A stretch of 23,617 nt of DNA from Acutalibacter sp. (lineage in GTDB: Bacteria > Bacillota > Clostridia > Oscillospirales > Acutalibacteraceae): assembly GCA_020025775.1 (NCBI GenBank), contig JAHHRN010000011.1:1-23617 (forward strand). Reading direction: 5' to 3'. Position 1 is the first letter of the stretch, and every line of letters starts with the position of its first letter. A program made the translations under genes and the position numbers. The notes under the pieces were generated by a model. It ran no database searches. It worked only from the letters and a program-made list of their open reading frames with translations, and was not told where the DNA came from. This document shows positions 15,152-23,173 of the stretch, piece by piece.

Positions 15152-15973
15152 TTATTTTGCGAGTGCTGCAACCTCTAACATGTAGGAACCGATTTGGCCA
15201 CCGAATTCCGGAGCACCATCCATGATGAGCTTGCCGGTCTTTACGGATTCAAGCATATCGTCGGTGCCAAGTAAGATACCGAGTGCGCTGTCGAGAGAAT
15301 CGAAACGTAAGGTGAAGAACGGCATAGCGCGCTTGTATTCACCTCTGCCTGCTCTGGACTTACCAGCCTTAATGCGAAGGTAAGCCGAAACGCTCGGATA
15401 ATTGTCAACAGCCCATGCGTAAACACGGTCGGGGCTCTTAGAAGTCCAATCGTGAATATCTTCATGACCCATCTTGTTGAGCTGGCTGATACCGGAGGAA
15501 AGAAGGTAGAAGAAGCATTTTACCAAAAGTTCTTTGGTTGCTTCATCCTTCGGAGCTTCGGTTGCGCCGAGAAGAGAGGACATTTTAAGAAGTGTCATTA
15601 AGAATGCTTTAAAAGCACCGAAGTGAGACACAATGCCCTTCATTTTCGGAAGCGTTGCGGGGCTCATTTTGCCCTTAAAGAAAGCGTTCATGGCTTCTAC
15701 GCTCTTGAATTCTAACTCAACGTGCGGTTTCGGGTCTACCTTGTTCAAATGAACAAGCCATTCGTTTTCGCCGCCGGGGTTGCCGTTAACTACGAAATGC
15801 ATACCGACCTTGCCGCCTTCAGCGTCGGGGTCCAATGCGCTTACCTGAATAACCGCGTGAACCTTTTCGAACTGCTTAGCAAGAGACGGAACATCATTTG
15901 CAATGACCTTAACGAGCGGAAGTGCTGCGTTAAAGAATATTTTATTGGAATATAATTCTTCCTTAGTATGCAA
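15152..15973 (-). CDS. SCP2-like protein B (last gene of the operon)
   Basis: 273 aa, no signal peptide or membrane segment. Two SCP2-like units are suggested. The first, about residues 35-115, has GKVGMHFVVNG, HVELEFKSVEAMNAFFKGK and LPKMKGI. The second, about 185-272, has RVYAWAVDN, FFTLRFDSLDSALGILLG and LESVKTGKLIMDGAPEF. SCP2 domains bind lipids or other hydrophobic ligands; the ligand here is unknown. The start is TTG at 15973 with AAGGAG 11 nt upstream; the nearby GTG is out of frame and no ATG occurs before residue 57. It lies 56 bp after the transketolase C-half and before the operon terminator. The second-unit pattern resembles SCP2-like protein A. The domain call rests on motif memory only. 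Confidence 0.75.
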   Translation of the reverse strand: MHTKEELYSNKIFFNAALPLVKVIANDVPSLAKQFEKVHAVIQVSALDPDAEGGKVGMHFVVNGNPGGENEWLVHLNKVDPKPHVELEFKSVEAMNAFFKGKMSPATLPKMKGIVSHFGAFKAFLMTLLKMSSLLGATEAPKDEATKELLVKCFFYLLSSGISQLNKMGHEDIHDWTSKSPDRVYAWAVDNYPSVSAYLRIKAGKSRAGRGEYKRAMPFFTLRFDSLDSALGILLGTDDMLESVKTGKLIMDGAPEFGGQIGSYMLEVAALAK

Positions 15974-16029
15974 AGTTTTTCACTCTCCTTCGTTTAATTT
16001 GATGCTTTAATTTTAAGAAAACGAACAAA

Positions 16030-17040
16030 TTAAACTTCGTCGTTCCAATCGTCATCAAGTTCGAAGTCCTGATGCATAAGCTCACGAACTGCGGAGATGA
16101 TGCCGTTTGCATCAATACCAACGATGGACATGATGTCTTCGTGAAGACCGATGGGTGCGAACTGGTCCGGATGACCGAGCTTCTTGAATGCGCAGCCCTT
16201 ACCGGATTCCACAACAACTTCTGCAACAGCAGAACCGAGACCGCCCATAACGTTATGGTCTTCTACGGTGATGATGCGGCGGGTATCCTGAACAGCTTTG
16301 AGGATAGCTTCCTTATCAATCGGCTTAATGGTGTGCATGTTAAGAACACGAACCTTGAGGCCGTCTGCGCTCTCTAAGAACTTTGCAGCTTCTCTTGCCT
16401 GGAATACGCAGGAGCCGCAAGCAATAACGGTGCAGTCTGTGCCGGGGTGAACCTCAACAGCCTTGCCTACTTCGAAGCCGTAATCTTCATTATCATAAAG
16501 AACACGGTCGAAACCACGGTTAATACGGATGTAGTAGGGGCCGAAGTTTTCGTAAGCTGCTCTAACTGCGTTAGCGGTTTCGTAACCGTCAGCGGGGCAG
16601 ATAACGGTGAGGTTCGGCATGGAACGGGTTACAGCGAGGTCAACGATTGCATGGTGTGTAGAACCTGCCTGACCGAAGGAAGTACCGGAATGGGTTGCAA
16701 TAATCTTTGCGTTTACGTTCTGGTAGCAAATGTCGGTGTGGAGCTGGTCAGCTGCACGAAGAGATGCAAATACGGAGAAGGTGGAAGCAAAGGGAACAAG
16801 GCCCGCTCTTGCCATACCTGCTGCTACGCCGAGCATGTTCTGCTCTGCGATACCAACGTTAAATACTCTCTCGGGGTATGCGTTTGTGAAGTCTGTAAGC
16901 TTGGTGGAAGTCGCAAGGTCTGCGGTAACAGCTACGATTTCCGGATGCTCCTTAGCAAGCTGTGCTAAGGTCTTACCGTAGATTTCCGAAGTGGAAAGCT
17001 CGGGTGTTTCAATTACGTTATAAACAAATCCTCCAGCCAT
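16030..17040 (-). CDS. Transketolase, C-terminal (pyrimidine-binding) subunit
   Basis: 336 aa. It corresponds to the second half of a classical transketolase: the ThDP pyrimidine domain (residues 15-180) and the C-terminal domain (200-330). VGIAEQNMLGVAAGMA carries the catalytic Glu66 that activates ThDP; STFSVFASLRAADQL and THSGTSFGQAGSTHHAIVDLA are family blocks. It must pair with the adjacent N-half to be active. Translation is coupled: the N-half stop and this start share one base (TAATG), and AAAGGAG precedes the ATG. In typical transketolases the pair transfers a two-carbon ketol between sugars. The context with an aminotransferase and SCP2-like proteins points to a specialised acceptor or donor, which is inference. 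Confidence 0.95.
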   Translation of the reverse strand: MAGGFVYNVIETPELSTSEIYGKTLAQLAKEHPEIVAVTADLATSTKLTDFTNAYPERVFNVGIAEQNMLGVAAGMARAGLVPFASTFSVFASLRAADQLHTDICYQNVNAKIIATHSGTSFGQAGSTHHAIVDLAVTRSMPNLTVICPADGYETANAVRAAYENFGPYYIRINRGFDRVLYDNEDYGFEVGKAVEVHPGTDCTVIACGSCVFQAREAAKFLESADGLKVRVLNMHTIKPIDKEAILKAVQDTRRIITVEDHNVMGGLGSAVAEVVVESGKGCAFKKLGHPDQFAPIGLHEDIMSIVGIDANGIISAVRELMHQDFELDDDWNDEV

Positions 17041-17918
17041 TATTCAAACTCCTTTCCGCAACGTGCAATACGCTCTGCGCTGTATTCGTCTAAGTCTTTT
17101 CTAGCAGTTTCTGCCATAGCGTCATCAATTGCGCCGTAATGCCACTTATAGTTGCCGGAAGTAAGCTTAATGCCTACGCCCTTAATGGTATCTGCTACAA
17201 TTACAGAGGGCTTATCCTTGCAAGCGTGTGCTGCGTCGATAGCCTTGCAAAGGTCAACGATGTCGTTACCGTTGCAAACGATGGTGTTGAAGCCGAATGC
17301 TACGAACTTGTCTGCAAGAGGCTCTAACTGCATAACATCTTCGGTGTTACCGTCGATCATGCAGTGGTTACGGTCAACGATGGTGATGCAGTTGGTGAGG
17401 TTGTACTGACGGATGGTCATTAAACCTTCCCAGTTGGAGCCTTCATCCAATTCGCCGTCGCCGGTAACTACATAAGTGGTGTAGTCTTTACCGAGAACCT
17501 TAGCTGCGATTGCGGTACCTGCGGCAATCGGAATACCGTGGCCGAGAGAACCTGTAGAAGCATCAACGCCGACAACCTTATTGGAGTCGAGGTGGATACC
17601 CATCTTGGAGTTGGTAAGGTTAAAGGTCTTGAGCTGCTCCATGTCATTGTAACCGAAGTCGCAAAGAACCGGTGCATAAGCAATACCTGCGTGACCCTTA
17701 CTTAAAATGAAGCGGTCTCTGTCTTCCCACTTCGGGTCATCCTTTTTAATGTTGAGATAGCGATGGTACATAACTGTAAGAATGTCCATAACACTCATGC
17801 CGCCGCCGATGTGGCCGCTGCCTGCCCAAACCGTGGTCTGTAAGCAAAGATGACGCAAATCATTGGCTTTCTTTTCAAGTGCAAGCCACTCTTCCTTGGT
17901 TAAAGGTGCTTTTTGCAT
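17040..17918 (-). CDS. Transketolase, N-terminal (pyrophosphate-binding) subunit
   Basis: 292 aa. It is the first half of a split transketolase. The ThDP-binding motif starts at GDGELDEGSNWEG (153-165) and ends at N184 (IVDRNH), coordinating the diphosphate and metal. Conserved histidines are seen at H36 (GSGHIGGG), H76 (SKGHA) and H127 (GSLGHG), as in sugar-phosphate transketolases, and KGVG follows later. GGGAGG precedes the ATG by 5 nt. It lies 57 bp after the aminotransferase gene, a gap containing a small hairpin, and is fused by TAATG overlap to the C-half. It is too short and split to be DXS, and the histidine set argues against a keto-acid dehydrogenase E1. Confidence 0.95.
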   Translation of the reverse strand: MQKAPLTKEEWLALEKKANDLRHLCLQTTVWAGSGHIGGGMSVMDILTVMYHRYLNIKKDDPKWEDRDRFILSKGHAGIAYAPVLCDFGYNDMEQLKTFNLTNSKMGIHLDSNKVVGVDASTGSLGHGIPIAAGTAIAAKVLGKDYTTYVVTGDGELDEGSNWEGLMTIRQYNLTNCITIVDRNHCMIDGNTEDVMQLEPLADKFVAFGFNTIVCNGNDIVDLCKAIDAAHACKDKPSVIVADTIKGVGIKLTSGNYKWHYGAIDDAMAETARKDLDEYSAERIARCGKEFE

Positions 17919-17951
17919 AATGTTCCTCCCTATGCTGTTCTTTTATTTTTT

Positions 17952-17964
17952 GCGGCACTGCCGC
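17952..17964. other. Intercistronic hairpin between aminotransferase and transketolase genes
   Basis: GCGGCA-C-TGCCGC (plus strand). On the mRNA strand it is followed by A-rich, not T-rich, sequence, so it is not a terminator. It may affect mRNA processing or stability of the downstream part. Confidence 0.4.
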
Positions 17965-17975
17965 TATGTTGCGAA

Positions 17976-19244
17976 TTAGCCCTTGATTTCGGGGTGACGC
18001 TTAGCAACAACAGAGAATGCATCCTCAGCAATTTCAACTGCCTTCTTGATGTCCTCATGTGTTAATGCAGCGTTGATGAAGTGGTTGTGGTGAGAAGCAA
18101 CGAAAAGGCCTCTGCTTACGCACTCAGCAACCCACTCCTGATGAAGCATTAAGCTGTCATCGTTCGCTATTCTAAGATAGAAGAGCGCCGGCTCACCGGA
18201 AACCTTAAGGTCGAAGCCGTGTTCTTTACCAGCTGCTACGAGGCCGTCGGTAAGTTCGGTACCGAGCTGTCTGAACAAGGTGGGGGTGTCGAGCTTCTTC
18301 ATCTTGTCGATACATGCAAGAGATGCTGCGAACGGAACTGCGCTCATCCAGTAAGAACCTGTGTAGGTAAGACCGGAAACAGTAGCTTTCATGTGTTCGC
18401 CACCGCAAAGAGCGGACATATTATAGCCGTTTGCAAGAGCCTTGCAGAAGCAGATAAGGTCTGCCTTGATGCCGTAGTAGTGGTCAGAGCCCTGAAGGTC
18501 AAGACGGAAACCGGTACGAACGTCATCGAAAATAAGAACCATACCATGGTCGTCGCAGAACTTACGAACTGCCTGCCAGTATTCTTTGCTAGCTACTCTG
18601 TTATCATAGAAGTTACCATGGTCATAAGGCTGTGCGATAAGACCTGCAACATCGCCGTCGCATGCGTTGTAAGCATCTTCGAGAGCCTGAAGGTCAAACC
18701 ACGGAACAACAACATTGTTTGCAACTTCTTCGGGAAGAATACCCGGATAGTCCGCTTTCTGTGCCCACTGGAAGTCACCGTGATAATAACCCTTTAAGAA
18801 GAACATCTTCTTCTTATTGGTATGTGCACGAGCTGTCATAGTTGCCAAAGTTGTGGTGTCAGCACCGTTCTTTGCAAAGAATGCCCAGTCAGCAGATGCA
18901 ACAGTGTTTACAAGGTTTTCAGCGCACTCAACCATAACCTTGGAGGGAGAGGTGGTGCAGTTGCCGAGCTTTAACTGCTTCATAGCAGCAGCGTCAACGT
19001 CGGGATCGTTATAGCCGAGAACGTTCGGGCCGTAAGCGCACATAAGGTCGATGTACTTGTTGCCGTCAACGTCCCAGAAATAGGTACCCTGTGCCTTTTC
19101 AGAGAAATAGGGCCATTTAGAAACGGGAACCCAAAGACCTTCTGCCGGGCCTAAGTGACCGTAGATACCGGACGGAATAACTTTCATTGCTCTGTCGAAA
19201 TATGCACGGCCTTTATCATGTTTATATTCAGGAAATTTACTCAT
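17976..19244 (-). CDS. Class III PLP-dependent aminotransferase (HemL-like fold)
   Basis: 422 aa. It belongs to the class III aminotransferase / glutamate-1-semialdehyde aminomutase group. Visible are the phosphate-binding NGADTT (126-131), YYHG (153-156), the Asp pair D240-D241 in FDDVRTGFR (most relatives have DE), the PLP lysine K268 in CFCKALANGY, and TYTGSYW (293-299). It should move an amino group to or from a ketone or aldehyde. It is unlikely to be the heme enzyme: no heme genes are near, and it sits between an SCP2-like gene and a split transketolase. A possible role is to aminate the ketose or acyloin made by the transketolase, which is inference. GGAGG lies 12 nt before the ATG, and the gap to the preceding gene is 19 bp. 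Confidence 0.92.
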   Translation of the reverse strand: MSKFPEYKHDKGRAYFDRAMKVIPSGIYGHLGPAEGLWVPVSKWPYFSEKAQGTYFWDVDGNKYIDLMCAYGPNVLGYNDPDVDAAAMKQLKLGNCTTSPSKVMVECAENLVNTVASADWAFFAKNGADTTTLATMTARAHTNKKKMFFLKGYYHGDFQWAQKADYPGILPEEVANNVVVPWFDLQALEDAYNACDGDVAGLIAQPYDHGNFYDNRVASKEYWQAVRKFCDDHGMVLIFDDVRTGFRLDLQGSDHYYGIKADLICFCKALANGYNMSALCGGEHMKATVSGLTYTGSYWMSAVPFAASLACIDKMKKLDTPTLFRQLGTELTDGLVAAGKEHGFDLKVSGEPALFYLRIANDDSLMLHQEWVAECVSRGLFVASHHNHFINAALTHEDIKKAVEIAEDAFSVVAKRHPEIKG

Positions 19245-19263
19245 AGTCTTCTGTTTCCTCCAA

Positions 19264-20025
19264 TCACGCTAAATAGAGAGCAACACGGTTCAAGATACGG
19301 TTCATATTATCAACCATAGAAACCATGCCGCGGATTTCAACTGTACCCATACCGATGCACTCGAGTGCATTGACCTGACCGGTGAAGAGGTCATGAGCAA
19401 GCTCTAAAGTGTCGAACTGCATAATAGCACGCGGATTTTCCGGTGCTTTCTTGATGGCAACGATGTGGTTGTCTTTTACACGAAGTGTTGCAGCGGGGCC
19501 GTCTTTAATTAAGAAGGCAATGTCACCGTCCAACATAGCAGCGGCGCTTTTCTTACCAAGTTCGTCCTGGTTACCAATCTGTGCAAGTGCAACAGCAATG
19601 GTGTAGAAGGTAAGCTTTGTAGAAAGTGCAAAGAATTCCGGATTCTTTAATGCTTCCTCAGTGGGCTGCATAAGCTCAGAAAGGCGGTCGGTAAGCGGAA
19701 CGAACGTCTTTAATAAGAAGCCGAGTTTAGTGAAGCCTTTTGCCGGAATCGGGGTAACCGTACCGTCAATCATACCGTTGAATTTTTCGCAGGATGAGAA
19801 CGGAAGCAAAATATCGCAATCCTGTTTACCGTCTTCCATGCGGCAGCCCTTAGAAGTGAATTTAATGGTTGCACAGGGGCCATTTTTCACCTCAATGCAA
19901 ATGGAAACGGGCTTTTTAAGAGAATACAGCATATTTCTTGCTTTCTCGTCAAGCTCGCAAAGATTTTCGAGCGTGCCTAAAACTGCATAGAGATTTAAGT
20001 AGGCTTTTGTTCTTGAATCGGTCAA
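19264..20025 (-). CDS. SCP2-like protein A (first gene of the operon)
   Basis: 253 aa, soluble. Two SCP2-like units are proposed: about residues 35-105 (SICIEVKNG, CDILLPFSSCEKFNGMIDG, IPAKGFTKLGF) and about 165-252 (DGDIAFLIKDG, IMQFDTLELAHDLFTGQ, LECIGMGTVEIRG). The second unit matches the second unit of protein B at F-D-(T/S)-L, a central G, L-E-x-(I/V) and the final G. The start codon is TTG at 20025, with GGAGG seven bases upstream. As first gene behind the operon promoter it sets the level of expression. Ligand and function are unknown; a carrier for a hydrophobic substrate of the neighbouring enzymes is inference. An uncharacterised family distantly related to SCP2 is the alternative. 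Confidence 0.75.
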   Translation of the reverse strand: MTDSRTKAYLNLYAVLGTLENLCELDEKARNMLYSLKKPVSICIEVKNGPCATIKFTSKGCRMEDGKQDCDILLPFSSCEKFNGMIDGTVTPIPAKGFTKLGFLLKTFVPLTDRLSELMQPTEEALKNPEFFALSTKLTFYTIAVALAQIGNQDELGKKSAAAMLDGDIAFLIKDGPAATLRVKDNHIVAIKKAPENPRAIMQFDTLELAHDLFTGQVNALECIGMGTVEIRGMVSMVDNMNRILNRVALYLA

Positions 20026-20068
20026 AGTAATTCCTCCTTCGCGTGATTTTCCTTATATAACCGAACCA

Positions 20069-20100
20069 TAGTTTTCTAGGCACAAAATTGCCCTAAACTA
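20069..20100 (-). promoter_or_regulatory. 5'-end hairpin in the operon leader
   Basis: On the minus strand TAGTTT pairs with AAACTA, and GGGCA with TGCCT, around ATTTTG. The hairpin starts within a few bases of the predicted start site (about 20103). It may shield the mRNA 5' end or serve as a regulator site. Confidence 0.5.
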
Positions 20101-20109
20101 CTATTTAAA

Positions 20110-20138
20110 ATAATATCAAATTTTCCATATAAAGTCAA
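20110..20138 (-). promoter_or_regulatory. SigA promoter of the SCP2/aminotransferase/transketolase operon
   Basis: Minus-strand TTGACT (20133-20138), 17-bp spacer, TATTAT (20110-20115). It is the only strong minus-strand promoter before the five genes. Confidence 0.85.
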
Positions 20139-20163
20139 CGAGTTTAGAACTTATTCCTAAGAA

Positions 20164-20218
20164 TTTCACACCTTTCACGGGAAATGTTGATTTTTTAACA
20201 ATCTAAAAATCCGTGAAA
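20164..20218. promoter_or_regulatory. TTTCAC/GTGAAA cluster in the divergent region
   Basis: TTTCAC occurs at 20164 and 20173 (9 bp apart) and inverted as GTGAAA at 20213. TTTCACGG (20173-20180) and CCGTGAAA (20211-20218) form an inverted repeat. CACACCTTTCA (20167-20177) is echoed by CACGCCTTTCA (20221-20231). The cluster lies between the operon promoter and the secA promoter and could be a shared operator. Confidence 0.35.
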
Positions 20219-20291
20219 TGCACGCCTTTCAAAACTTTGTCAATTTTCCTTCGTTTTTCTATAAAAAAAGCGTGCTTTTTTTAAATGTATA

Positions 20292-20300
20292 TGTTATAAT
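20292..20300 (+). promoter_or_regulatory. Extended -10 promoter of secA
   Basis: TGT followed by TATAAT (20295-20300) forms an extended -10 element. No good -35 box sits at the usual distance. An A7/T7 inverted repeat (20263-20282) lies just upstream. Confidence 0.65.
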
Positions 20301-20352
20301 AGGTAGCGTATGTAAGCATTTCTTATAAGGGATGCGGAAAGGATTTATGTTT

Positions 20353-23079
20353 ATGTCATTTTTAACCAAAATATTTGGCGACTATTCTTCTAAAGAAGTA
20401 AAACGTGTTATGCCGATTCAGAAGAAAGTTTTAGCTCTCGAAGAAGAATACGCCGCTTTATCCGATGATGCCTTAAAGGCAAAGACCCCCGAATTCAAGG
20501 AGAGACTTGCAAAAGGCGAAACCTTAGACGATATTTTACCCGAAGCTTTTGCTACTTGCCGTGAAGCTGCCGCCCGTGTGCTCAATATGAAGCACTTCCC
20601 CGTGCAGATTATCGGTGGTATCATCCTGCACCAGGGCAGAATCGCCGAGATGAAAACCGGTGAAGGTAAAACCCTTGTGGCTACCCTCCCCGCTTACCTC
20701 AATGCACTTTCCGGCAAGGGTGTACACATCGTTACCGTAAACGACTACTTAGCACGCCGTGACTCCGAATGGATGGGCAAGCTTTACCGCTTCCTCGGTC
20801 TTTCCGTCGGTCTTATCGTACACGAGTGCACCAACGAAGAAAGAAAGGCCGCTTATGCCGCAGACATCACCTACGGTACCAACAACGAAATGGGCTTCGA
20901 CTATCTTCGTGATAACATGGTGCTTTATGCTGAGCAGAGAGTGCAAAGAGGCCACAACTTCGCCGTTGTCGACGAAGTGGACTCCATCTTAATCGATGAA
21001 GCCAGAACCCCCTTAATCATTTCCGGCCAGGGCGACAAGTCCACCGACCTTTATAAGATTGCAGACACCTTTGCAAAATCTTTAAAGATGATTACCGTTA
21101 AAGAGCTCGACACCAAGATGAACGCCGAAGACGAAATCGACGCAGACGGTGACTTCGTTGTAGACGAAAAGGCTAAGAGCGCAACCCTTACCAAGCAGGG
21201 TATTGCCAAGGCAGAAAAGTTCTTTAACATCGACAACTTAATGGATGCTGAAAACTTGAACATCCACCACCATATTGAGCAAGCTATCCGTGCAATCGGC
21301 GTTATGAAGCGTGACGTTGACTACGTTGTAAAAGACGGCGAAGTTTTAATCGTTGACGAATTCACCGGCCGTATCATGCTTGGTCGTCGTTACTCCGAAG
21401 GCTTGCATCAAGCGATTGAAGCCAAAGAAGGCGTAAAGGTAGAAAGAGAGTCCAAGACCCTCGCTACCATCACCTTCCAGAACTACTTCCGTCTTTATGA
21501 TAAGCTTTCCGGTATGACTGGTACTGCAATGACTGAGAGCGAAGAATTCCAGCAGATTTACGCCCTCGACGTTATCGCAATTCCGACCAACAAGCCCATG
21601 ATTCGTGAAGATTTGCCGGACGTACTTTATAAGACCGAAGCCGCAAAGTTCAACGCAATCATCGACCAGATTATAGAGTGCCATGCAAAGGGTCAGCCTG
21701 TTCTTGTCGGTACAATCAGCATTGAAAAGAGTGAAGCACTTTCTAAGGCTCTCAAAAAGCGCGGCATTAAGCATGAAGTACTCAACGCAAAGTACCATGA
21801 AAAGGAAGCCGAGATCATTGCACAGGCAGGTAAATACGGTGCAGTTACCATTGCAACCAACATGGCAGGCCGTGGTACCGATATTATCCTCGGCGGTAAC
21901 GCAGAGTTCATGGCAAAATCCGAAATGCGTAAGAAGGGCTACATTGAAGAGCTCATCGCAGAGGCAACCGGTTTTGCTGAAACAGACAATGAAGACATTT
22001 TAGAAGCACGTGAAACCTTCCGCACTCTCGAAAAGAAGCATAAAGAAGAATTGCAGGAAGAGGCAGACAAGGTTCGCGAGGCAGGCGGTCTTTACATCAT
22101 CGGTACAGAGCGTCACGAGTCCAGACGAATCGACAACCAGTTGCGCGGTCGTTCCGGTCGTCAGGGTGACCCGGGTACCAGCCGTTTCTACCTCTCCGCT
22201 GAAGACGAATTACTTCGTCTCTTCGCTGGTGACCGTTTCTATACAATTTTGGATTCCTTCAAGTCCGTTGGCGATATGCCGATTGAAAACAAGATGATCA
22301 CCAGACTCATCGAGGGCGCACAGCAGAAGGTTGAATCCAACAACTTCGCAACCCGTCGTAACGTTTTGAACTTCGACGATGTTATGAACAAACAGCGTGA
22401 AGTTATCTACGGTCAGAGAAATCAAGTTTTGGATGGTGTGGACTTACACGCAACCATTGAAAAGATGATTGAAGACTACTTCACACAGCAGGTAGAATTC
22501 TACTGCCCGACCTCTCTTCCGATGAACGAGTGGAACATCAAGGGTATGATGGCAAAGCTCGGTTGGGTTTTAGAGGGTGCTTCCGCAGAGGGTCTCTCCT
22601 CTCAGGATGATTTCAAAGACCTCTTCCTTTCCCATGCAAAAGCCAAGTACAAGAGCCAGGGAGAAAAATACGGCGACCTCATCATGCAGGAGCTGGAAAG
22701 AAAGATTCTTTTACAGAACGTTGACCTTCGTTGGATGGACCACATCGACGCTATGGAAGAATTAAAGCGTGGTATTTACCTTCGTTCTTACGGTCAGCAG
22801 GATCCGGTTGTTGCATTCCGCATGGAAAGCTTCGACATGTTCGACGAAATGACCTCTGCTATTCAAGAAGGCACCGTTACCGGCATGCTCACCGTTCAGC
22901 TTCGTACCAACGAAGAAGTGAAGCGTGAAGAGCAAGCTAAGATTACCGGTACTTCCGGCGCATCCGACGGCAGTGAAAAGAAACAGCCCGTCAGAAAAGC
23001 CAAGAAACCCGGCAGAAATGATCCCTGCCCCTGCGGCAGCGGCAAGAAGTATAAGCACTGCTGCGGCAAAGACGAATAG
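20353..23079 (+). CDS. secA: Preprotein translocase ATPase SecA
   Basis: 908 aa, within the normal range. It is the motor that pushes unfolded preproteins through SecYEG. Walker A GEGKT at 103-107 and the VDEVDSILIDEARTP block (Walker B region) form the first nucleotide-binding fold. YDKLSGMTGTA, the second fold (TNMAGRGTDI, then RRIDNQLRGRSGRQGDPG), helical scaffold and wing domains follow. The C-terminus is a basic linker and SEC-C zinc finger with C892, C894, C903 and C904 (CPCGSGKKYKHCC). Of three nearby in-frame ATGs, 20353 fits best: AAAGGA is 9 bases before it and the protein then begins SFLTKIFGDYS as in relatives. It is a single-gene unit with its own promoter and terminator. Confidence 0.97.
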   Translation: MSFLTKIFGDYSSKEVKRVMPIQKKVLALEEEYAALSDDALKAKTPEFKERLAKGETLDDILPEAFATCREAAARVLNMKHFPVQIIGGIILHQGRIAEMKTGEGKTLVATLPAYLNALSGKGVHIVTVNDYLARRDSEWMGKLYRFLGLSVGLIVHECTNEERKAAYAADITYGTNNEMGFDYLRDNMVLYAEQRVQRGHNFAVVDEVDSILIDEARTPLIISGQGDKSTDLYKIADTFAKSLKMITVKELDTKMNAEDEIDADGDFVVDEKAKSATLTKQGIAKAEKFFNIDNLMDAENLNIHHHIEQAIRAIGVMKRDVDYVVKDGEVLIVDEFTGRIMLGRRYSEGLHQAIEAKEGVKVERESKTLATITFQNYFRLYDKLSGMTGTAMTESEEFQQIYALDVIAIPTNKPMIREDLPDVLYKTEAAKFNAIIDQIIECHAKGQPVLVGTISIEKSEALSKALKKRGIKHEVLNAKYHEKEAEIIAQAGKYGAVTIATNMAGRGTDIILGGNAEFMAKSEMRKKGYIEELIAEATGFAETDNEDILEARETFRTLEKKHKEELQEEADKVREAGGLYIIGTERHESRRIDNQLRGRSGRQGDPGTSRFYLSAEDELLRLFAGDRFYTILDSFKSVGDMPIENKMITRLIEGAQQKVESNNFATRRNVLNFDDVMNKQREVIYGQRNQVLDGVDLHATIEKMIEDYFTQQVEFYCPTSLPMNEWNIKGMMAKLGWVLEGASAEGLSSQDDFKDLFLSHAKAKYKSQGEKYGDLIMQELERKILLQNVDLRWMDHIDAMEELKRGIYLRSYGQQDPVVAFRMESFDMFDEMTSAIQEGTVTGMLTVQLRTNEEVKREEQAKITGTSGASDGSEKKQPVRKAKKPGRNDPCPCGSGKKYKHCCGKDE

Positions 23080-23103
23080 TCAGCCTTTTTAGAAAAAGGC
23101 TGA
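23080..23103 (+). other. Hairpin immediately after secA
   Basis: TCAGCCTTTTT pairs with AAAAAGGCTGA around AG, starting directly after the stop codon. It lacks a good T-tract, so it may protect the 3' end or assist the terminator at 23132. Confidence 0.6.
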
Positions 23104-23131
23104 GCGAAAAATTTTAATTTTGCTCTAAGAA

Positions 23132-23173
23132 AGAGAGAATGGAAAGAAAACTTTTCATTCTCTCTGTTTTTTT
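23132..23173 (+). terminator. Intrinsic terminator of secA
   Basis: AGAGAGAATG (23132-23141) pairs with CATTCTCTCT (23156-23165), extended by AAAG/CTTT across one mismatch, followed by G and a T7 run (23167-23173). Confidence 0.87.

Noticed and set aside
16030..17918. Sulfoquinovose transketolase pair (SqwGH type) of a sulfoglycolysis cluster
   Set aside because: The split architecture is similar, but the other sulfoglycolysis genes (isomerase, aldolase-type, transporter, isethionate-forming reductase) are absent.
16030..17918. DXS or keto-acid dehydrogenase E1 subunits
   Set aside because: The histidine set (SGHIGG, SKGHA, GSLGHG) and the GDGELxEGxxWE motif are those of transketolases.
17976..19244. 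Heme biosynthesis enzyme HemL
   Set aside because: The family fold fits, but no heme genes are nearby, the active-site surroundings differ (FDDVRTG, CFCKALANGY), and the operon partners do not suit heme synthesis.
20332..20352. Earlier ATG starts for secA at 20332 and 20347
   Set aside because: The first ATG precedes the AAAGGA site and the second is only 3 bases after it; 20353 has normal spacing and the family's N-terminal sequence.
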